From a virus, in the IMG/VR virus record IMGVR_UViG_3300042991_000780, positions 1-64,000 of that record: a DNA stretch of 64,000 nt. One strand, written 5' to 3'. Position numbers and translations under genes: made by a program. Every line of letters begins with the position of its first letter. Position 1 is the first letter of the stretch. The notes beneath the pieces were generated by a model. It ran no database searches. It was not told the DNA's origin and worked only from the letters and a program-made list of their open reading frames with translations. Positions 1-7,592 of the stretch are shown here, piece by piece.

Positions 1-702
1 AGTACCACCGCCTAATGCAGAAATTGTAATATAATTACCATTTGGCGTTATGGTTACATTGCTGCCACCACTTAATGACTTGAATTGTAAATTATTGTCA
101 ACAGTACTCACATAAAGTCCAGCACCTGTTCCAAGATTTGTTGCACCATTAACAACACCACTATTAGTTATAGCACCAGCAACAATCAAATTACCACCCA
201 TTGTAGTATTACCACCAATGGCTGCGCTACCACCTAAATTAAAATTACCACCAACATCCAGTGTACCATTAACACCACATATCGCACCAGTTGTTTTAAT
301 ATCACCAGTCACTGTGCCACCAGTATTATTAAATTTAGTATCAGTTATACCAGTAAGTGCATTAGGTATTTGTTGACCACTTAATGTTATATTTCCATTA
401 ATGTTAGTCATACTGTTTAAACCAACATTTGCATAATTTTCCAAAATTAAATATTGTTCAGGTGTTGGAACATCTGGTATTAATCTAATTATTTCACATT
501 TAATCTGTGCATCCATTAATCCTGCAAGACTACCATAATCATTCCAATAAACAATAGAAGAAATGTTAGTATAATCAGTTGGAGTGCTACCAGTATCTGC
601 GATTGCCATGAAAGCAGTGTTTCCGCTTAACATAACATCATCCCATGATGTAATATCAATACCTATTGTTTGACCACTTATTGTATATGCTAATAGTTTC
701 AT
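1..702 (-). CDS. Fibre-like structural protein (C-terminus outside window)
   Basis: An open frame of 234 codons runs from an ATG at 702 to the left edge without a stop, so the C-terminal part is missing. The first ~75 residues are a clear paralogue of the N-terminus of the gene just upstream (shared LLAYTI, GIDI.SW, LSGNTAFM). After that comes a Gly/Asn/Thr-rich repeat typical of phage fibres, with stretches such as TMGGNLIVAG. It is the last member in this window of the fibre array. Its ATG overlaps the TAA of the upstream gene by one base (TAATG), which implies translational coupling. Whether it is a tail fibre, baseplate or neck appendage cannot be decided. Confidence 0.8.
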   Translation of the reverse strand, partial: MKLLAYTISGQTIGIDITSWDDVMLSGNTAFMAIADTGSTPTDYTNISSIVYWNDYGSLAGLMDAQIKCEIIRLIPDVPTPEQYLILENYANVGLNSMTNINGNITLSGQQIPNALTGITDTKFNNTGGTVTGDIKTTGAICGVNGTLDVGGNFNLGGSAAIGGNTTMGGNLIVAGAITNSGVVNGATNLGTGAGLYVSTVDNNLQFKSLSGGSNVTITPNGNYITISALGGGT

Positions 703-1451
703 TATGCTACTCTTATTATTTCAATCACTGCATCACTTATTGTTGTACTACCAGCAGAGTTCCAACAATTCAAAGTAACTGTATGTTGACCAGCAGTTAA
801 TGTAATGTAAATTATTCTTGACGCTGCTCTTAAATCAGCAGTATTTGAAACTCTGTATGTTAATGTAGGTCTTGTTCCCTGTGCAGCACCATTAACCGTC
901 ATTGAAAAATACGTACTGGCATTCGTTGAACTTCTACTCCAAACCCAACTTGCAGTTATTTTATATGTTCCAGCCTTTGTAACATCAAATAATGTTGCAA
1001 TCTTTGGCATTGCCGATGTATTACTCATTGTTGTGCTTGCCAACGCTTCATATTTTTGATATTCCGTACCATATATAATTGAATCTGAAGTACCAGTTAA
1101 TGATGTTGTACCTGTGATAACATCCCCAAACATTGTGGTATCACCAATTTTAGTAACACCATTGATCCCAACATTTATATATTTCTCTAACACACGAAAT
1201 TGTGCTTCGGTTGGCGTACCGGGAATGAGTTTGATTATTTCATCTTTTATAAATGCCTCTGTTTGTCCTGCAGCATTTCCAAAATTATCCCAATTGTCAA
1301 CCGATGATATATCCGTATAATTTGTTGGTAATGTGCCAGTGTTGGCAAAAATCATAAATGCGGTATTTCCACTTAACATGGCTGCATTCCATGATTTAAT
1401 GTCAATGCCTATTTTTTGACCACCGATTGTATATGCTAATAATCTACTCAT
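702..1451 (-). CDS. Short fibre/appendage protein with beta-sandwich head
   Basis: This 249-residue protein shares its N-terminal ~75 residues with the next gene downstream, followed by a short glycine/threonine linker. The C-terminal ~100 residues read like a compact beta-sandwich of the kind that ends phage fibres (alternating hydrophobic strands ending ISDAVIEIIRVA). No catalytic motif is visible. One base separates it from the upstream gene, and it overlaps the downstream start by one base, so the three are probably co-translated. It looks like a duplicated, shorter version of its downstream neighbour. The structural role is inferred from composition and context. Confidence 0.75.
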   Translation of the reverse strand: MSRLLAYTIGGQKIGIDIKSWNAAMLSGNTAFMIFANTGTLPTNYTDISSVDNWDNFGNAAGQTEAFIKDEIIKLIPGTPTEAQFRVLEKYINVGINGVTKIGDTTMFGDVITGTTSLTGTSDSIIYGTEYQKYEALASTTMSNTSAMPKIATLFDVTKAGTYKITASWVWSRSSTNASTYFSMTVNGAAQGTRPTLTYRVSNTADLRAASRIIYITLTAGQHTVTLNCWNSAGSTTISDAVIEIIRVA

Positions 1452-1452
1452 T

Positions 1453-2529
1453 TTATATTCTTCTTATTCTAATTGATGCAAATATTGCACATGCAACACC
1501 GCCACCATTCCAGTAATATGTATCAAAACAATTAGTTCCTGCTGGTAAAATAACGTCTCTTGAAAGTGTGTTAGTGAATGTAAAATTAGTTACATTCATT
1601 TTTAATAAGAAATCACTACCCTGTGTAACACCATTAATCGTAAATCTACCAAATACACAGTTATTTGAACTCGCCTGTCCCACTTGTTCAGTAAAGTCAA
1701 CTTGATATGTACCTGCTGGCATTGATGTACCAGTATATCCCAAATACTTTACTGGTGTTATACTCGTTGTAGTTAAAGTTGTTGCGCATTCACTATAATA
1801 ATAATTAGTACTACCACCTGATGCTAATTTTGCTGTAACTTGTTTTGTCGTTGGATTCCAAAACATTGTATAATCAGTACCAACGGCAACTGTTGGTGTT
1901 GAAACTAAACAAAGTGTTGAACCTAACTTAGTAACACCACTTACATTAAGTGTTGATGCAGCAGTTGTTGCACCCACCAATCTTGTAGTTCCTATTGAAC
2001 AAAGACATGTTGATGCAGAAAGAATTGGTGAAGATACGCTTGTTGAACCTAAAATAACTGGTGATATTACACAAGTTTTACCACAAGTTATTGGTGCTTG
2101 AATACAAGAACTACCACTTATTATTGGTGAATGAATCCAGACGCTACCATAAACCGATGAACCAGATACTTGACCCGATGCATGCAGATTAGACAACGTT
2201 GTTAATGTGCCAGTCATAGTATCACCAGTAACATTTACATATGTTGCAGGTGCTGTTATATCAGTATAGCCAGTAAATGCTCCTATTGTAAGATAATCAT
2301 CATAATTTGGCGGTGATACAATATCATTAACAAATTCTTCAATTGTTTCTTGGCTGTTGTATATTATAGTACCACCACTTTCACGATATAGATATAGTGA
2401 TTGTATTTCGGGAATGAAATAATCAATATATATTTCCCCATATGGTGGAGAAGGAGCAAAACTTGTGTTGCTCCTTTCCATCAATGTATTACTATATCCT
2501 GTGTGATATAAAAAATACTCTGCAGCCAT
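1453..2529 (-). CDS. Fibre-like protein, IPEIQ family
   Basis: This 358-residue protein has an N-terminal ~95-residue domain that is homologous to that of the next gene upstream (FIPEIQ.LYL.R, then an acidic helix ending in PP), probably the attachment module. The middle holds short repeats (VSSPILSAS, ISPVILGST) that resemble a beta-helix or beta-roll shaft. The C-terminal ~130 residues form a distinct head with the motif PAGTYQVDFTEQVGQ. It sits four bases after the upstream stop, in one transcription unit with the neighbouring fibre genes. It is a paralogue generated by duplication with a swapped shaft and head. Target and position in the virion are unknown. Confidence 0.75.
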   Translation of the reverse strand: MAAEYFLYHTGYSNTLMERSNTSFAPSPPYGEIYIDYFIPEIQSLYLYRESGGTIIYNSQETIEEFVNDIVSPPNYDDYLTIGAFTGYTDITAPATYVNVTGDTMTGTLTTLSNLHASGQVSGSSVYGSVWIHSPIISGSSCIQAPITCGKTCVISPVILGSTSVSSPILSASTCLCSIGTTRLVGATTAASTLNVSGVTKLGSTLCLVSTPTVAVGTDYTMFWNPTTKQVTAKLASGGSTNYYYSECATTLTTTSITPVKYLGYTGTSMPAGTYQVDFTEQVGQASSNNCVFGRFTINGVTQGSDFLLKMNVTNFTFTNTLSRDVILPAGTNCFDTYYWNGGGVACAIFASIRIRRI

Positions 2530-2533
2530 TTTA

Positions 2534-5209
2534 TTATGCTAATCTATTTATTACAAAAAATACTGAATTTGGTACAGTAAGAACACTACCACTATTAGTT
2601 ACTCTAAATGCGATCACATGTAATATGTCATTTGCATTCAATGATACTATCACTGGTGGTACTGTCAATACTTCTTTAGCATTTGATATTATTAACACAG
2701 CACCACTTGCTGTTGTGTCAATCGTAGTTGTACTATTAAGTGACACGTATGAACCAACAGATCGTGATGTAGCACCTGCGCCATTTGCAACAGTAACGTG
2801 ATAATAAATTTCATACAAACCAGTTTCTTTAATTAACACTCCACCACTACCACCTGTCCATGCATAAGTATCTGATGTACCAGTAATTACAGCACCTGTT
2901 GCATCATATAATGTTGCACTATTCCAAGGAATCGGTGTTGATGCAACAGTATTAACATTGGTTGCTGCACTTGAAACCAATATGATTTTCTTATCCTTGT
3001 TTTTTGTACTTGCGGTATATCCGGTAAATAATTCAAAATTTGCCTGAATTGCTGCAGTGTTGGCAGTTGTCGCTGCTGAAATAAAATCAATTTGTGACTG
3101 TAAACCAGCAGTTAAACCAGTTACATATTCAACATCAACAAGTGAACGTGCTGTAAAACCTGAACTATAATCATCACCATATTTTAAACCACCAGTATCT
3201 TCAAAACTAACAGAACCGCCAGAAAATATGAATGTTAATCCAACATTATCAACACCAAATACTGTTGAATTTCCGCTTGTATTAATTTGGAATTCATCAA
3301 TATTTGCAATTGTCAAATCATGTAATCCCAAACCATCAATTATTGTATTTCCAGTTAAATTACCACCAAGTCCAACTCTACGTGTACCATCATAATGCAA
3401 TCCATTTGTAGCACCCGTAAGAGCAGCATCAATTATTGGTTGAGTTGTGGCTGTATAGCCAGTAAATATAATTGTATCAAGTTTAGTTGCTGTTGCAGCA
3501 GTTGTACCAGTCAATATATTCCATAAATCGGTTTGGTTTGAAATACTGCCAGTAATGTTTCCCCAAACAGCAGAAATTTCAGTATTATCGATTTTTAACC
3601 AACCACCTGATGTTTTAACTGCCAAATCACCAACCTGCCAGTCAGTAATACCACCTAAATTAGTTATACCACTTGCTGATACTCTCCAAGCAAAACCAGT
3701 TGTTATTCCAGTAACAGTTAAATCTGGTGTATTTGTACCCGCATTCCAATCTCCCTGCAATATAATATATCCAGAAATTGCATTATTAATTGCTTCTCTT
3801 ACTGCTTGTTCAGTCGGAACATATGAATCTGTTGCAGCACTTAATGGTCGTACATCCACTCTGATTTGCACACCACTATCAGCAACTTCACCGCCAACAC
3901 CAAATATTACAATATCATTTTGTGTTGCACCAGTTACTTTAGTAACTTTAGAATTAATTAAGGTTTGTGTTGTACCAGTATAACCGCTAAATGTTAATAT
4001 ATCAAGTTTTGTTGCTGTTTCAGCAGTCATTCCAGTTAATGTATTCCATAAATCAGTTTGATCTGAAAGTGTGCCTGTTATATCACCCCAAGCAGGTGTT
4101 ACATTAGTATCACCACTAATTATTAACGTATCACCAGTACCACTAATTATTTGTAATCCACCAGTAACATCAATTGATTTAAGTGTTACATTTCTGCCTA
4201 AATAGTTACCCAATGTAGTACCTGTTCCCAAATTGGTAACTCCTGTTAATGCTGCATCTAAAATTGGTTGTGTTGTTGCAGTATAACCAGTGAATACTGA
4301 AGTATCTAATTTTGTTGCTGTATCAGCAGTCATACCAGTTAACACATTCCACAAATCAGTCTGACCTGAAAGCGAACCAGTAATATCACCCCATTCAACG
4401 GTTGACATACCACCAGTACCACCACTAATTATTATGGTATCACCAGTACTGATAAACGATAAACCACCTACAACAGATATTGTTTTAAGAACAACTTCTC
4501 TATCAACAATACCACTAATCAATGTGATTCCAGTTCCAGCATCTGTTGCTCCAGTTAACGCACCATCAATTATTGGTTGTGTTGACGCAGTATATCCAGT
4601 AAATAAATTATAGTTTGCCTGAATTGCTGCAGTATTGCCAGTTGTTGCACCACTTAGATATGTTAAATTATCCCATAAATCTGTTTGGTTTTGAATATTA
4701 CCAGTAATATCACCCCAAGCAACACTTGTACCTGTTGGGGGTGTTGAATAAATCGTTATTGAATTACCAGTTTGGGTAACACTTGTTCCACCACCACCAG
4801 CAAAAGTATAGGTAGTAAGACCCGTTAATTCTGGAATGGTATAACCACCATCTTGAAGATTTCCATCCGCAGTGAAAATTGCTATATTATCAGTTGCTCC
4901 GGTAACTTTATCAATTTTTTGCGATGTTGCACCAGTTAGATCATCCCACAAAACCACATCATTAGGTGTATGTGGCGGTGCAATACTATCTAAGTATGCT
5001 TCTATATTTGCATCAGTATTTGGTATTAGTGTTGATGGACTAACCAAACTATCTACTCGCCAAAGATACAACGGTTGAATCTCAGGAATCATGAAATCCG
5101 TTTGATACGATGCAGTAAATGCTGATGGTGCTGGTAATGTTATACTTTCTGCGAATATTGTACCCGCAAATGTAGTGCCTGTGCTGTAAATTACATATCT
5201 AAGTGCCAT
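2534..5209 (-). CDS. Large tail-fibre-like protein with ~100-aa tandem repeats and jelly-roll head
   Basis: This 891-residue protein starts with the same IPEIQ attachment domain as its downstream neighbour. At least four copies of a long repeat follow, each with WGDITG, QTDLWN.LTG, FTGYTA.TQPI.DAALTG and a variable loop. The shaft has the recurrent phage-fibre segment YSSGFTARSLVDVEYVTG. The last ~150 residues look like a C1q/TNF-type jelly roll and are related to the head of the next gene upstream (GLYEI.Y, IVSLN.ND, VFFVINRLA). Such heads are usually trimeric receptor-binding domains. The function is inferred from repeat architecture; no enzymatic motif is seen. Confidence 0.8.
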   Translation of the reverse strand: MALRYVIYSTGTTFAGTIFAESITLPAPSAFTASYQTDFMIPEIQPLYLWRVDSLVSPSTLIPNTDANIEAYLDSIAPPHTPNDVVLWDDLTGATSQKIDKVTGATDNIAIFTADGNLQDGGYTIPELTGLTTYTFAGGGGTSVTQTGNSITIYSTPPTGTSVAWGDITGNIQNQTDLWDNLTYLSGATTGNTAAIQANYNLFTGYTASTQPIIDGALTGATDAGTGITLISGIVDREVVLKTISVVGGLSFISTGDTIIISGGTGGMSTVEWGDITGSLSGQTDLWNVLTGMTADTATKLDTSVFTGYTATTQPILDAALTGVTNLGTGTTLGNYLGRNVTLKSIDVTGGLQIISGTGDTLIISGDTNVTPAWGDITGTLSDQTDLWNTLTGMTAETATKLDILTFSGYTGTTQTLINSKVTKVTGATQNDIVIFGVGGEVADSGVQIRVDVRPLSAATDSYVPTEQAVREAINNAISGYIILQGDWNAGTNTPDLTVTGITTGFAWRVSASGITNLGGITDWQVGDLAVKTSGGWLKIDNTEISAVWGNITGSISNQTDLWNILTGTTAATATKLDTIIFTGYTATTQPIIDAALTGATNGLHYDGTRRVGLGGNLTGNTIIDGLGLHDLTIANIDEFQINTSGNSTVFGVDNVGLTFIFSGGSVSFEDTGGLKYGDDYSSGFTARSLVDVEYVTGLTAGLQSQIDFISAATTANTAAIQANFELFTGYTASTKNKDKKIILVSSAATNVNTVASTPIPWNSATLYDATGAVITGTSDTYAWTGGSGGVLIKETGLYEIYYHVTVANGAGATSRSVGSYVSLNSTTTIDTTASGAVLIISNAKEVLTVPPVIVSLNANDILHVIAFRVTNSGSVLTVPNSVFFVINRLA

Positions 5210-5228
5210 TTTTTTTGTTTTTATATTT

Positions 5229-6485
5229 CTATATTATTTTGTTTATTTTTATCCATGTTCCGTTTCCAATTGTGGTAACAATACCCGCATCACCAATTCT
5301 AAATGCCATTAATTCAATATAATCACCATTCGAGAGTGATACCATATATTCGGGCATCATATTAGTGCTTGAGTCATTTGCAGTATTTAAATTAAATGAA
5401 GCACTACTCATTGGTGTTATATCAGAATTCCCATTTTTTCTAATTATAGTCCCAATGTTTTTTGGACTACTACTATCACTATTAACATTTAGAACATATG
5501 AAATGCCGTATAAACCATTTCTTTGTATATAAATACGAGAACCACCAGTAAAATTTAAACTTGTTCCGGTTGTTCCCGTTGTCCATTGAATTGCTGTTGC
5601 TGCTATATTATTTACATTAACACCACCAACAGTATCCAATAATTGCATTGGTTTTGGTATTCCTGTTAAGTTTTCATATGAGTGCGTGTGTCCTGTTTGA
5701 AATTCTTCTAACGTTAATGCACTTAACCATGCTGGTTTATTGGTAATATTACTCCAAGATACTGACGATGAACTGCCTGAAGGAATATAAATGTTAATAT
5801 TATCACCAACTTGTGTAATAACGGTTATACCTGATTGTGTAAATGTGTGTCCGGTAAAGTGTATGCTACCACTACCAGTTTGTCCGGTGTGACTATTAAA
5901 GGCTGCTGTTAATCCGGTTACTTCTTCATCAAGCAAAAGAACATAATCTTCAATATCTTGAATGCGTATATCTGTTACACCAGTATAATTATTAATTTCG
6001 ATTTTATTATAATAATTTGCTGGCAGTGTTGTTCCGGTGAATGTATTGAATAACGATTGATCAACTTTTGTGTTTAAATCCGTTAAATATGCAATTGTAC
6101 CACTCGAATCTTGAATCTTTAAATTTCGAAATATGCCCGATGTTAATCCTGATGTAACAAACTTAATCCCTTTGGTATTATCAATGCCATCGTAAATTTG
6201 AAAATTTAAATTATTAAAATATGACGGAATATCACCTAATCTTACCCATGCTGCACCATTTGAATAATATAATCCGGCATCATGCCTATTAACCAACCAA
6301 AAACCACTACTTTTTAAAACAACATATATTAAACCCGCATAATCGGAAGCGGGTAATGGTAAATCATCATAATATTCAACTTGGGGATATGTTGCACCAG
6401 TAGTTGGAGTACTTCCACTACCATTAAAATCACCAGTAAATAAATATATTTCGCCAGTTAATAGATCGACTGTAAAGGTTGCCAT
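5229..6485 (-). CDS. Fibre-like protein with C1q-like head
   Basis: This 418-residue protein begins MATFTVDLLTGEIYLF. It has a middle section with a predicted trimeric linker (FNSHTGQTGSG) and the segment LTLEEFQTGHTHSYENLTGIP. The C-terminal ~140 residues match the jelly-roll head of the next gene downstream in pattern (NGLYGISYVLNVN, MVSLSNGDYIELMAF, WIKINKII). A late-promoter-like element lies 16 bases before its ATG, so it probably starts a transcript that continues through the genes at 1-5209. It is likely a receptor-binding or decorating fibre; the target is unknown. Confidence 0.78.
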   Translation of the reverse strand: MATFTVDLLTGEIYLFTGDFNGSGSTPTTGATYPQVEYYDDLPLPASDYAGLIYVVLKSSGFWLVNRHDAGLYYSNGAAWVRLGDIPSYFNNLNFQIYDGIDNTKGIKFVTSGLTSGIFRNLKIQDSSGTIAYLTDLNTKVDQSLFNTFTGTTLPANYYNKIEINNYTGVTDIRIQDIEDYVLLLDEEVTGLTAAFNSHTGQTGSGSIHFTGHTFTQSGITVITQVGDNINIYIPSGSSSSVSWSNITNKPAWLSALTLEEFQTGHTHSYENLTGIPKPMQLLDTVGGVNVNNIAATAIQWTTGTTGTSLNFTGGSRIYIQRNGLYGISYVLNVNSDSSSPKNIGTIIRKNGNSDITPMSSASFNLNTANDSSTNMMPEYMVSLSNGDYIELMAFRIGDAGIVTTIGNGTWIKINKII

Positions 6486-6500
6486 TAATTATACATTTTT

Positions 6501-6509
6501 TATAAATAC
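6501..6509 (-). promoter_or_regulatory. Late-promoter-like motif
   Basis: In coding orientation this reads AAGTATTTATAAAAAATG, ending close to the ATG at 6485. It matches the recurrent GTATTTATA element found before many gene blocks in this window. Confidence 0.55.
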
Positions 6510-6541
6510 TTTTGAAGTAGGATTAGATTATGGTTAATAAC

Positions 6542-6568
6542 AAAAAAAGGGAAAATATATATTCCCTT
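6542..6568 (-). terminator. Intrinsic terminator
   Basis: On the minus strand AAGGGAA pairs with TTCCCTT around a short AT loop and a run of five T follows. It lies just after the stop of the QDITD-repeat gene at 6599 and before the promoter-like motif at 6501. Confidence 0.75.
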
Positions 6569-6598
6569 ATTTCAATCAATTATAATATGTGTGTTTAA

Positions 6599-6997
6599 CT
6601 ATGCTGCCGGAGCAACATAAACTGTTAAATGATCTGTTATATCCTGTCCGTTAATCCAACTCTCATCGGCAGGGAAATATGTTCCACCAATAGGAACAAC
6701 ATAATATGATGTATGATCTGTAATATCCTGAGTATTTTTACTACCAGACTGAATAAGATATGTTCCGTCTGTTGAGAGAACAAAATATGTTAATTGATCC
6801 GTAATGTCTTGAGTATTGTCAAATGTTTGAATTTTCGGAAAATAAGTTGTACCTGTTAAGATAGTATAAACAGTTAACTGATCGGTAATATCTTGACCAT
6901 TAACAGTACCTTCTTTTGGAAAATACTTTCCACCAGTAGGAATCACATAACAAACAATGCGATCAGTAATATCCTGTGTATCCGCAAAACAACTCAT
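6599..6997 (-). CDS. Small QDITD-repeat protein
   Basis: This 132-residue protein is made almost entirely of five tandem units of 27-28 residues. Each unit starts with QDITD and continues with a hydrophobic/aromatic strand and a TGGTYFP-like turn. There is no signal peptide or transmembrane segment. It is two bases from the upstream gene, which itself begins with the same NTQDISD motif, and is followed by an intrinsic terminator. A repeat of this size and composition suggests a beta-solenoid or a multivalent adaptor. It is probably a minor virion component of the appendage assembly, but I do not recognise the family. Confidence 0.7.
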   Translation of the reverse strand: MSCFADTQDITDRIVCYVIPTGGKYFPKEGTVNGQDITDQLTVYTILTGTTYFPKIQTFDNTQDITDQLTYFVLSTDGTYLIQSGSKNTQDITDHTSYYVVPIGGTYFPADESWINGQDITDHLTVYVAPAA

Positions 6998-6999
6998 TA

Positions 7000-7269
7000 T
7001 TATTTATATGTATAACTACTTGATCTATTATCCCAAACAAATGTAAAATCTTCATTGCCATTAGGAAAACCAAAATGCCAAACACTGCCAATTTTCCATA
7101 TTTTCTTTATGCGCCAAATTGGTTTTGAAGTGTTTACACCGTTTTTTGAATTGCCAATAAAATATTCGGTTGATGATCTTTCATCGACCAACATATTATG
7201 TGTACGATCATAACCCGGACGCTGTGCAAACGATCCAACATCACTAATATCTTGAGTATTTTTGCTCAT
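7000..7269 (-). CDS. Small protein with QDISD start, unknown
   Basis: This 89-residue protein begins MSKNTQDISD, the same motif that is repeated five times in the gene downstream. The rest is aromatic-rich (KPIWRIKKIWKIGSVWHFGF) and looks like a small beta domain. It sits between two other small genes in the fibre array and is separated by 12 bases from the upstream gene. No function is recognised. The shared motif suggests that the two proteins bind the same partner or each other. Confidence 0.65.
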   Translation of the reverse strand: MSKNTQDISDVGSFAQRPGYDRTHNMLVDERSSTEYFIGNSKNGVNTSKPIWRIKKIWKIGSVWHFGFPNGNEDFTFVWDNRSSSYTYK

Positions 7270-7281
7270 TTTTAATTTATT

Positions 7282-7566
7282 TTATGCGTCAACTGCGCCT
7301 TTAAATTCAGGTAATGTTTTTGCAAAATCATATGCTTGTTTAATGATATTTTCAGCGTCATTTGAAAGATTTGGTTTAAATTCAAAATCAAAATCTGCAA
7401 TTTTTTCTTTATTTAAATTTGCATTTTTCTTGTTTCTGAAACAATTCATTCTTACACGAATTTTTGATTTACCGCCAACAATACCATTCTCATCCTCAAT
7501 TTTCCAATAACAATCTGTTAAGGTTATGTTGAATTTTTTTATGTATTGATTTTTTAAAAGTGCCAT
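7282..7566 (-). CDS. Small conserved phage protein, unknown
   Basis: This 94-residue protein begins MALLKNQYIKKFNITL and contains two strands around KSKIRVRMNCFRNK followed by a helix ending LPEFKGAVDA. No catalytic motif, signal peptide or membrane segment is visible. A late-promoter-like motif lies 17 bases before its ATG, making it the first gene of a small unit (7566 to 6599) that ends at a terminator. It is probably a small structural or assembly protein, judged only from its position among fibre genes. Confidence 0.65.
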   Translation of the reverse strand: MALLKNQYIKKFNITLTDCYWKIEDENGIVGGKSKIRVRMNCFRNKKNANLNKEKIADFDFEFKPNLSNDAENIIKQAYDFAKTLPEFKGAVDA

Positions 7567-7582
7567 TTCTTTCTATTTTATA

Positions 7583-7591
7583 TATAAATAC
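7583..7591 (-). promoter_or_regulatory. Late-promoter-like motif
   Basis: The coding-strand sequence AAGTATTTATATATAAAA lies between the stop of the 996-residue fibre gene and the ATG at 7566, in the same position as the other GTATTTATA elements. Confidence 0.55.
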
Positions 7592-7592
7592 T

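Noticed and set aside
3555-3983. A 142-residue plus-strand frame in a fibre gene
   Set aside because: It is a shadow of the repetitive fibre coding sequence on the other strand.
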